A stretch of DNA of 8,780 nt from GWA2-49-15 sp964359085 (GTDB lineage Bacteria > Bdellovibrionota > Bacteriovoracia > Bacteriovoracales > Bacteriovoracaceae), in NCBI GenBank assembly GCA_964359085.1, contig CAYHRT010000170.1, positions 1 to 8,780 of the forward strand, read 5' to 3'. Under the pieces are notes generated by a model that searched no databases, was not told the origin of the DNA, and saw only the letters and a list, made by a program, of their open reading frames with translations. Below, piece after piece: positions 1-5,547 of the stretch; within the stretch, counting starts at the first letter, position 1, and each line of letters starts with the position of its first letter. The translations under genes were made by a program, and so were the position numbers.

Positions 1-528
1 ATTGAAATTGCGCCGGCCATGGAAATTCACCACATGATCGATCTCGCCCTCAAGGCCACGCGAGTTCGTTTGGGCAGTGTGGTCACTGAGCGCCAGTTTG
101 GTCTCTTAGAAGTCCATTGTGCCGATCAAGGCGAGGTGAGAGAGGCCGGCAAGGCCATTTTGCGCGAGGCCGGCCTAGATGAAAATGATCGTTCTGAAGT
201 TAACATTCTTACCAATAAAATTATTCGTGGTGTGCAGCAGGACCATGCCATTTTCTTTACCGGAACTTCACGCGGCAATATGGTACAGGCCGGAGAGTCG
301 GTATTTATTTTGGAGGCCACACCTGCCGCTTATCTCTCCATCGCTTGCAATGAGGCCCTTAAGGCCGCTGAGGTTAAACTGATTAATATTCAACCCTACG
401 GTGCTTCTGGCCGTTTGATCATGAGTGGTAAAGAATCTGAGATTGATTCAGCGGCAGAAGCGGCGGTTAGAATTTTAGAACAGTTGAACGAAATGAAAAA
501 GAAACGCAGTGGCACACAATTGAGTTAA
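1..528 (+). CDS. Tandem-BMC-domain (BMC-T type) microcompartment shell protein, 5' end missing
   Basis: The frame is open to base 1, so the gene begins upstream; the ATG at 19 is probably internal because the first BMC domain would lack its first strand there. Counting from that Met, residues 1-52 look like the later part of one BMC domain (an ALKATRVRL helix-strand step, then a helix ending in AGL). Residues 94-156 look like a complete second one (SVFILEA, AAYLSIACNEALKAAEVKL, GRLIMSGKESEIDSA). This is the familiar shell pattern of a strand, then a helix with paired alanines, then a GxxxxVxxA-like turn. Tandem-domain shell proteins form pseudohexameric trimers, and some have gated pores for larger metabolites or cofactors. 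The tail is basic (KKKR). The aldolase starts 13 bases downstream, which indicates one operon. Assignment to the BMC family is good; the exact BMC-T subtype cannot be judged from a truncated copy. Confidence 0.8.
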   Translation: MEIAPAMEIHHMIDLALKATRVRLGSVVTERQFGLLEVHCADQGEVREAGKAILREAGLDENDRSEVNILTNKIIRGVQQDHAIFFTGTSRGNMVQAGESVFILEATPAAYLSIACNEALKAAEVKLINIQPYGASGRLIMSGKESEIDSAAEAAVRILEQLNEMKKKRSGTQLS

Positions 529-532
529 TTAC

Positions 533-537
533 GAGGT
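533..537 (+). promoter_or_regulatory. Ribosome binding site deciding the TTG start of the aldolase
   Basis: GAGGT lies five bases before the TTG at 542, in the 13-base gap after the shell gene stop. The next in-frame ATG is more than 50 codons downstream, inside the conserved fold, so TTG is the supported start. Confidence 0.6.
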
Positions 538-541
538 AATT

Positions 542-1291
542 TTGGGAAATCGTCAGCAATACCTCATTTCTGAAATAGTTAAAGTTTGTCATAAGCTTGA
601 TCAAAAGGGATTTGTGGCAAATCACGACGGCAATGTGTCTGTGCGCTTTGAAAATTCTCTTTTAGCGACTCCTACCGCAGAAAGTAAGGCACAAATCAAC
701 GCAGATATGATTATCACTTTAGATCTCGCTGGAAAAAAAATTGCCGGGATTGGAAAACCTTTCTCTGAAATCTCGCTCCATCTGGCGGCTTATAAGATTC
801 GTCCCGATGCTAAGGCCGTCATCCATGCTCATCCCCCCTATAGCACGGCACGTGGCATGGTTGGTTCTCCCTTGACTCCATTCTTGCCTGAAGCAATCAT
901 TTCCATCGGAGATGTGATTCCGGTTGCTCTTTTTTCGCTGCCGGGAACGCCGGAGAGTGAGCAAGTGGTTTCTGAAGCCTTGCAAGTCAGTGATGTGGTC
1001 ATGATCGCGGGCAATGGTGTCCTTGCCATTGGTGATGATCTTGAACAGGCCTGGCTCAGAATCGAACTCCTCGAGCATCTTTGCAAAATCGAGAGCTACG
1101 CTAAGAACATGGGGGAGATAAGAGCGATTTCCCTTTCTGATCGACAGAAGTTGATGGAGAAGAGAGCTGCGATAGGTTTAGGCCCTCAGGTTCGCTTGAA
1201 GCAGACCACACAAGTGAATTTTCCAACCGATCAACTGCATAAATTAATAGCCCAAGAAATTAGAAAAATATTGGTAGGAGAACAGTCATGA
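542..1291 (+). CDS. Class II aldolase (L-fuculose/L-rhamnulose-phosphate aldolase-like), microcompartment-associated
   Basis: Zinc-dependent class II aldolases of the FucA/RhaD/AraD group split 6-deoxyketose 1-phosphates into dihydroxyacetone phosphate and lactaldehyde, or act on related sugar phosphates. Visible family motifs are GNVSVR (30-35, phosphate-binding region), SE at 75-76 (equivalent to the catalytic Glu73 of E. coli FucA), and HAH at 95-97 (two zinc ligands). The position of the third zinc ligand, His155 in FucA (HHG), is Asn158 here (GNG). The protein has 249 residues against about 215 for FucA. The extra C-terminus is a linker followed by an amphipathic helix (about 231-245: Leu232, Leu235, Ile236, Ile240, Ile243, Leu244 on one face), like known microcompartment encapsulation peptides. 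Context between a shell gene and triosephosphate isomerase fits an enclosed deoxysugar-phosphate pathway. The family is clear; the substrate is inferred, and altered metal binding or a subfamily variant is possible. Confidence 0.85.
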   Translation: MGNRQQYLISEIVKVCHKLDQKGFVANHDGNVSVRFENSLLATPTAESKAQINADMIITLDLAGKKIAGIGKPFSEISLHLAAYKIRPDAKAVIHAHPPYSTARGMVGSPLTPFLPEAIISIGDVIPVALFSLPGTPESEQVVSEALQVSDVVMIAGNGVLAIGDDLEQAWLRIELLEHLCKIESYAKNMGEIRAISLSDRQKLMEKRAAIGLGPQVRLKQTTQVNFPTDQLHKLIAQEIRKILVGEQS

Positions 1292-2070
1292 AAACTTCCA
1301 TGGGAACTCCCATAAGAACTCCAATGATCGCAGGCAACTGGAAGATGAATCTGACGATCGCAGCAGGGATAGAGCTAGTGAAGACCATTCACTACACTCA
1401 TCGCCAACCAGGTGAAGTGGATGTGGTGGTCGCCCCGCCCTTTACCGCTCTTCGTGCTATCGCAGATGCGCTCAATGATTCCTATATTAGTGTAGCGGCC
1501 CAGAATATTCATTGGGAGGCGTCGGGTGCCTTTACTGGTGAGATTTCGCCCGTCTTCGCCAAAGATGCCGGGGCAGAGTATGTCATTATCGGGCACTCAG
1601 AGCGACGTCAATATTTTGCCGAGACGAACGAGACCGTGAATAAGAAAACGAAGGCCGCCTTTTCCCATGGCCTCATTCCCATCGTATGTGTGGGGGAAAC
1701 CGATGCAGAACGTGAGGCAGGCCATGTTCAGCAGGTGATTAATACTCAAGTGGAACAAGGATTGACCGGTCTAACAAAAGAGCAGTTTGAAAAATTGATA
1801 GTTGCCTACGAACCGGTCTGGGCGATCGGAACCGGTAAAACAGCTACCGGGCAGCAAGCAGAAGAAGTTCATGCTTTCATTCGTGAGTTATTGGTAAAAT
1901 TGATCGGCCACGAGGTTTCCCAGAAAATTCGCATCCTATATGGTGGCAGTGTCAATGCCAAAAATGCCAAGGAACTCTTAAGTTTCCCAAATATTGACGG
2001 TGCCTTAGTGGGAGGGGCTTCGCTTAAGGCCCAAGATTTTGTAGAAATCATTAAGAGCGCAGTAGTCTAG
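1288..2070 (+). CDS. tpiA: Triosephosphate isomerase
   Basis: The enzyme interconverts dihydroxyacetone phosphate and glyceraldehyde 3-phosphate in the cytoplasm. The barrel is complete: NWKMN with catalytic Lys19, IIGHSERR with His103, AYEPVWAIGTG with Glu175 and the phosphate-gripping loop 6, then YGGSV (218-222) and GALVGGASL (238-246). All catalytic residues are present in a 260-residue product, slightly longer than the usual 248-255. The ATG overlaps the aldolase stop (ATGA) and AGGAG lies seven bases upstream, supporting translational coupling. The first dozen residues (MKTSMGTPIRTP) come from three imperfect 12-base repeats and add about ten residues before the usual start of the fold (a short basic residue plus P, then IAGNWKMN). 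The likely role here is to drain the triose phosphate made by the aldolase. Whether it is the only tpiA of the genome cannot be seen. Confidence 0.97.
   Translation: MKTSMGTPIRTPMIAGNWKMNLTIAAGIELVKTIHYTHRQPGEVDVVVAPPFTALRAIADALNDSYISVAAQNIHWEASGAFTGEISPVFAKDAGAEYVIIGHSERRQYFAETNETVNKKTKAAFSHGLIPIVCVGETDAEREAGHVQQVINTQVEQGLTGLTKEQFEKLIVAYEPVWAIGTGKTATGQQAEEVHAFIRELLVKLIGHEVSQKIRILYGGSVNAKNAKELLSFPNIDGALVGGASLKAQDFVEIIKSAVV
1293..1328 (+). repeat. Three imperfect 12-base tandem repeats at the start of tpiA
   Basis: Units are AACTTCCATGGG, AACTCCCATAAG and AACTCCAATGAT, in frame, encoding parts of TSMG, TPIR and TPMI. They create extra ATG codons at 1300 and 1324 near the true start and extend the N-terminus of the isomerase. 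Confidence 0.65.
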
Positions 2071-2681
2071 AATACACACTGTAACTTAGATGAATACCAG
2101 AGACTACCGCTTCCCGCAGGTGCCCCAACTCCCAGAAGTGAAAGGAAAACCACAGTTACGGGGCGAATAACGATGGCAACACCAGATAGTACATTGGGAA
2201 GTAAAATACCTGTCATGATACCTCCGGCCACGGCCAAAGACATGAGTGTAATTCCTCCTGTGAGTAGTGCTACCTTTTTAAAGCGACATGCCCGCGCCTT
2301 ATGGCCTTCACCCGTCGTTTCAAGATAATCGGGAAACGAAGGATACTCCATGATTTTATTTTGAATCGCTAAGGTAAAATTATTCTTATATTCGGGACTG
2401 GCGAAATAGGCAAAATTGACTTTAAGGTCTCCACTAGTCTCAACAAGAGTATTGGGTACATTGTATTTAAAACCCAATTTATTTCTTAAGAAAAAGCGTT
2501 GATAATCGACTTCTAGTTCACCAATTTTCATTTTTCGCAAATTCTTAGCTATGTCTTTGCTTTGTTTGTTTAAATCTTTTTCAACCTTTTTCCAAAAACG
2601 CCTTTGCGCTCGATCCTGAGTTGAAGCGAAGGCACTATTCAGCAGACATGTAATGATGACAATCACAAATATTTTGTACAT
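2067..2681 (-). CDS. Exported hypothetical protein with C-terminal membrane hairpin
   Basis: I do not recognise this 204-residue protein. It starts with a Sec signal peptide (short basic n-region, hydrophobic 4-15, probable cleavage after AFA at 17-19). A strongly basic helical stretch follows (21-55, rich in Lys, Arg and Gln), then a mixed region to about 130. Two hydrophobic glycine-rich segments (about 137-160 and 164-186) are separated by a Pro-Asn turn, as in a membrane hairpin. Two cysteines, Cys132 and Cys202, bracket the hairpin and could pair outside the cytoplasm. The stop shares the palindrome CTAG with the tpiA stop, so the two genes converge with a 4-base overlap. It is divergent from the gene at 2806, which has a similar layout. 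An envelope location is inferred; no function can be assigned. Confidence 0.75.
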   Translation of the reverse strand: MYKIFVIVIITCLLNSAFASTQDRAQRRFWKKVEKDLNKQSKDIAKNLRKMKIGELEVDYQRFFLRNKLGFKYNVPNTLVETSGDLKVNFAYFASPEYKNNFTLAIQNKIMEYPSFPDYLETTGEGHKARACRFKKVALLTGGITLMSLAVAGGIMTGILLPNVLSGVAIVIRPVTVVFLSLLGVGAPAGSGSLWYSSKLQCVF

Positions 2682-2805
2682 AAAAGCTCTTATAGATAAA
2701 AATAGGGCCTTATGGCAATATGCTTGAAAAAATTTTGCAGTAGCTTGTCGCCTGCTCTTAAGGGTGATATGTGCCTGTAAGTACTTTAATTATGGATAGA
2801 AATTT
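2682..2805. promoter_or_regulatory. Divergent intergenic region with putative promoters for the two hairpin-protein genes
   Basis: This 124-base gap separates two genes read away from each other, so it should hold both promoters. On the minus strand, TTGCCA (complement of 2713-2718) is followed after 18 bases by TATAAG, a weak sigma-70-like pair that would leave almost no leader before the ATG at 2681. On the plus strand I see no convincing -35/-10 pair; GGAT at 2795-2798 is a weak ribosome binding site for the ATG at 2806. No operator palindrome stands out. Confidence 0.3.
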
Positions 2806-3372
2806 ATGAAAAAAGTTATTGGTAGGATTCTTTTATTGACCATTTTATGCCTTACCCTAATAGGACAAAGCTTTGCCGATTGTCGCCCTCGCTATGAGGC
2901 AGAGATCAAAACTAAGATTGAAAAGCTAGACAAGGCCAAAAAGGTGGGACGTATCATTACCGGAAGTGCTGCTGGTGGTATGGCCGTTTTTTGGGGATTC
3001 ATGGGGGTTATGCTGGTGGGCCCATGGGGAATTTTAATCGGGGCCGAGTTTGCTCTCTTAGGGTCGGTCGTAGGGATTCCTTTTTATATCAGCAACAAAA
3101 TTAGAAAGGCCCGTCTCAATAAACTTGGTGAAGCTCTCTTTTTAATTAATCAAAGTTATCTAGAAGTGCCTGGCAATGATAAACTGCCGATGGAAAAATT
3201 GTTTGAGCAATTGAAGTCCAAGCATCCAGAGTTAACCTTGAATGTGCTCAAAGAAAAAGTCCGAACGTTAAATGAAGCCGATGACTTTTGTAACGGCATA
3301 GTAAGTGGAAGAAGTAGTTTGGCAACTCCGCATAAAATTTTCAAATTTTTAAATAAATCATTATTTCTTTGA
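2806..3372 (+). CDS. Exported hypothetical protein with central membrane hairpin
   Basis: The 188-residue product is not a family I recognise. A clear Sec signal peptide (MKKVIGRI, hydrophobic 9-20, cleavage after SFA at 22-24) leaves a mature protein starting DC. A charged helix (about 30-47, alternating Glu and Lys) precedes two glycine-rich hydrophobic segments (about 48-72 and 74-96) joined by a GPWG turn, then a basic stop-transfer stretch (NKIRKARLNK). The C-terminal part (105-188) is soluble and helical, with Cys162. The layout of signal peptide, two-segment hairpin and two cysteines resembles the divergent gene at 2681, although the order of domains differs and clear sequence similarity is limited. 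Its last 12 bases overlap the end of the convergent lipoprotein gene. An inner-membrane or envelope role is inferred only from topology. Confidence 0.78.
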   Translation: MKKVIGRILLLTILCLTLIGQSFADCRPRYEAEIKTKIEKLDKAKKVGRIITGSAAGGMAVFWGFMGVMLVGPWGILIGAEFALLGSVVGIPFYISNKIRKARLNKLGEALFLINQSYLEVPGNDKLPMEKLFEQLKSKHPELTLNVLKEKVRTLNEADDFCNGIVSGRSSLATPHKIFKFLNKSLFL

Positions 3373-5001
3373 TGGCTTCTCGCTGGCAATTCCTCGCGAT
3401 GGAGTGACTTGAGTCGCGAGAGGGTCTTGGAGTGGTATGGTCTTGCTTACGAATTCCTGTCTCGCCCCTTTCCCTTTCGAAACTTGCTTACGGCCGAGGG
3501 CAACTATACGAGTGGGATTTGGATTTCCTGTGTAGTAACGGACTGTAAAATCATATTCTCCGGGTGGCAGGGCGACTTGGACAAGCCGAACAGCGGCGGG
3601 TAGTGTGCTCCAGAAACGTACATCGGCTTTTTCACTAGCGGCAATGGCACTGGCCGCGCCAGCATAACTGACTGAAGCCGCCATGCCTGCGAAGGCAGCG
3701 GCGTTGCCACCTTGCTCTGATACGCTCTTATAGACACCATAGGCCGCAACAATCGCCGCCACGTGTTTGGCGGCCACTCGAATTCCTGTCTTGGTCTTGA
3801 CGGCATTGGCGTGCTCTTTAATGGCCTGTTCGGCCATATCACTAAGTGGTGCCACCAGAGGCATTGTAACCTGCTTCACAGTTTGCCCTGACGGTGTGGT
3901 AACAAATAAGACGGCTTGCTCTATAACAGGTTTTCGCTCAACTTCGGGTAGTTCAAATTCAATTCCAGTTGCAAAGTTAAGTCCTAGATTACTTCCAGCA
4001 AAACTCTGCATTCCGCCAAGATTAATGGGATAAGAATATTTCGCTGCCTTCTTTTCGGCGATAAGTCCATCTTGTACCAAAATGGTAACCACTTGGCCTT
4101 TTTGCTTGAGCGTTTCCACAATTTCTGCTGAGGGTGCAAGCTGAGTGTGCCATGTGGCATACTCTTGAGGGAGATACTTTTTAGTCAGTTGCAAGACCTT
4201 TAAAGTTAAAAAATCACGCACAGGGCCCTGATGATATGTTTCCTGAATATAGTTTTGGGAAACATAATTCTTTTCCATGGTAGGTAACTTATCAAAATCG
4301 CCTAAAAATTTGTCCGCCTTAAGGTTAAAGCTTGGATAAGAATTATAGTTGGTAAAAAATAAATTTAAAGCGTCACGATACAATAACAAGGCAGTCTGTC
4401 CGTCGGTCGACGTTCCCATGGCCTCGTGAATAAGACCTCCGAAAATTTTGGCCATGATATCATCTTTGAAGATGGCCTGTCCCAAGCGAGCATCCTTCAT
4501 TGATTTAATAAAAGAGTCCCAGGCCAAAACTTCGGCGCGTGCTCGCTGGAGATGGGCGGCCTTCTGGGGTCCTGGGTCACTCAAGAAAAGTAAATAATGG
4601 TTGAGTACTAAATAGAAGTAGATGAGTGAGGCTTCATATTTCTCACCATAGTAAAGATCGGCGTTGTCATTGGAAACCGCCGATTGGAGTTTGCCTGAAA
4701 TGCGTGTGGTGAAAAGTTCCCCCACCAATTTTTTTGCAACCTCAAAGGCCTCAAGCGAAGCCTGGTATTTTCCCGCATTGTGGTTGAGTAATCCTTTTTC
4801 CATGTAAACAATTAACTGGGCGTTCTTATCTTTATTTAGAGAGGACGCATTCAGAAATTGCACCGCCTCATCGTAACGTCCGCTACTGGAGTATTCACGC
4901 AGTTTCTGTTGTGTCTCATGATGACCACTGGCACAGCCGTAAACTAACAGCACTAAGGTATAAGAAAACAAGATGGTAAATATTCCTTTGATTCTTTGCA
5001 T
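3361..5001 (-). CDS. COG3014-like TPR-containing lipoprotein
   Basis: The chosen start (546 residues) gives a classical lipoprotein signal: MQRIKG, a hydrophobic stretch, then the lipobox LVYGC with Cys23 to be lipidated. Ala and Ser follow the Cys, compatible with outer-membrane sorting. GAGG lies six bases before this ATG, whereas upstream ATGs at 5013 and 5121 have no such site and would bury the signal peptide. Residues about 40-130 form TPR-like helices (MEKGLLNHNAGKYQASLEAFE, then NDNADLYYGEKYEASLIYFY), and a second helical part follows. An alanine- and glycine-rich hydrophobic stretch (407-457) precedes a conserved-looking beta region (VRFWSTLPAAVRL, then LPPGEYDFTVRYY). This order matches what I remember of the uncharacterised COG3014 lipoproteins. 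The function is unknown; a periplasmic scaffold or assembly role is a guess. The gene converges with the 2806 gene, overlapping it by 12 bases. Confidence 0.85.
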   Translation of the reverse strand: MQRIKGIFTILFSYTLVLLVYGCASGHHETQQKLREYSSSGRYDEAVQFLNASSLNKDKNAQLIVYMEKGLLNHNAGKYQASLEAFEVAKKLVGELFTTRISGKLQSAVSNDNADLYYGEKYEASLIYFYLVLNHYLLFLSDPGPQKAAHLQRARAEVLAWDSFIKSMKDARLGQAIFKDDIMAKIFGGLIHEAMGTSTDGQTALLLYRDALNLFFTNYNSYPSFNLKADKFLGDFDKLPTMEKNYVSQNYIQETYHQGPVRDFLTLKVLQLTKKYLPQEYATWHTQLAPSAEIVETLKQKGQVVTILVQDGLIAEKKAAKYSYPINLGGMQSFAGSNLGLNFATGIEFELPEVERKPVIEQAVLFVTTPSGQTVKQVTMPLVAPLSDMAEQAIKEHANAVKTKTGIRVAAKHVAAIVAAYGVYKSVSEQGGNAAAFAGMAASVSYAGAASAIAASEKADVRFWSTLPAAVRLVQVALPPGEYDFTVRYYTGNPNPTRIVALGRKQVSKGKGARQEFVSKTIPLQDPLATQVTPSRGIASEKPSKK

Positions 5002-5007
5002 GGAAAA

Positions 5008-5011
5008 CCTC
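5008..5011 (-). promoter_or_regulatory. Ribosome binding site deciding the lipoprotein start
   Basis: On the minus strand GAGG is followed by TTTTCC and then the ATG at 5001. It favours this start over the in-frame ATG at 5013, which is preceded by a pyrimidine run, and over the one at 5121. Confidence 0.6.
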
Positions 5012-5079
5012 ATGAGTAGGAAGAAATTGACATCAACAGTGTGCTTATCGACAGTTTTTTTATTTGGCCTAAGGCCTTT

Positions 5080-5098
5080 GTGATCTTTAGTGATCTTT
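5080..5098. repeat. Direct repeat GTGATCTTT, two copies 10 bases apart
   Basis: GTGATCTTT occurs at 5080-5088 and 5090-5098, so the copies lie on the same face of the helix. It sits about 80-100 bases upstream of the lipoprotein start and might be a regulator site. Two copies of a 9-mer are weak evidence of function. Confidence 0.4.
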
Positions 5099-5229
5099 TC
5101 GTGAACCCGTCTGACTTTCAAGACATGTCCTACTTATTTCACACCAAATACAGATAGTTAGAATACTTTGTGGCCGGCACTGGTCTTGCTAAATCTAAGG
5201 CAAGTTCGACACAAAAAAGAGAGGGGAAT

Positions 5230-5463
5230 ATGAAAAATGAAAAAAGAAAAATTATGAGAAAAATTGTCGCTGGGGTTATGGCCTTATCAATTAACTTCAC
5301 GACTTCGAGTTCCATTCTGATGGCGCAAGATTCCGTTTTGAGACAGAGAATTATCACCACGAAGATTGAAACCGCACGAAATAATATGTTGAGTAGTCTC
5401 GAAAGTATCGACTCTCGTAAGGTGACCAAAGTCGTCGATCAAAACCTATACAAAAAATTTTAA
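5230..5463 (+). CDS. Signal peptide and start of propeptide of the astacin protease, ended by an in-frame TAA
   Basis: The 77-codon frame opens at an ATG with GAGGGG just upstream, the best ribosome binding site of this region. An in-frame GTG at 5170 also exists but would put 20 polar residues before the signal. It encodes a long basic n-region (MKNEKRKIMRK), a hydrophobic core (about 12-31) and a likely cleavage near LMAQ, followed by a charged helical stretch up to KKF. The TAA at 5461-5463 is followed in the same frame, without another stop, by protein-like sequence (NFINPSAFPGK and onward) running into the protease at 5548. I therefore read it as the N-terminal fragment of one secreted protease gene (5230-7656) rather than an independent small gene. 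Left alone, the peptide would be a short exported fragment with no evident activity. Confidence 0.7.
   Translation: MKNEKRKIMRKIVAGVMALSINFTTSSSILMAQDSVLRQRIITTKIETARNNMLSSLESIDSRKVTKVVDQNLYKKF
5461..5463 (+). other. Single in-frame stop interrupting the protease gene
   Basis: TAA is codon 78 of an otherwise open 808-codon frame. Because the frame is identical before and after it, a base substitution (for example from AAA, CAA, GAA or a Tyr codon) explains it, and an indel in the nearby A and T runs does not. TAA followed by A is not a context known for efficient readthrough, and other genes in this window also end in TAA, so code reassignment is unlikely. Confidence 0.8.
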
Positions 5464-5547
5464 AACTTTATCAACCCTAGTGCATTTCCCGGTAAAGCAG
5501 GCATTGCGAAATCAGATTATTTCAACACACCCTCGGGCCCCCAACTC

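Larger units (their letters stand above)
5002..5229. promoter_or_regulatory. Divergent intergenic region between lipoprotein and astacin genes
   Basis: The 228 bases hold the promoter regions of two genes read away from each other. Toward the astacin gene, TAGAAT (5159-5164) could be a -10 element, but I see no good -35 at the right distance. GAGGGG at 5221-5226 is a strong ribosome binding site for the ATG at 5230. Nearer the lipoprotein gene are an inverted repeat GGCCT-A-AGGCC (5066-5076) and a direct repeat (5080-5098). No gene or RNA is recognised here. Confidence 0.4.

Noticed and set aside
719..1086. Two minus-strand reading frames inside the aldolase gene
   Set aside because: They lie wholly opposite a conserved enzyme gene and show no recognisable domain.
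5002..5121. N-terminal extension of the lipoprotein gene to the ATG at 5121
   Set aside because: It would place 40 polar residues before a lipoprotein signal peptide, and only the ATG at 5001 has a GAGG at the right distance.
5185..5204. CTTGC/GCAAG hairpin upstream of the protease start
   Set aside because: Five pairs with a ten-base loop is within chance expectation.
5139..5429. Minus-strand reading frame with hydrophobic segments opposite the protease signal peptide
   Set aside because: Its hydrophobicity is explained by antisense reading of the signal region; no ribosome binding site, and the plus strand has a strong one.
5440..5475. Programmed frameshift at the A-run/T-run before the TAA
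   Set aside because: The frame is the same on both sides of the stop, so a frameshift would not restore the downstream reading.
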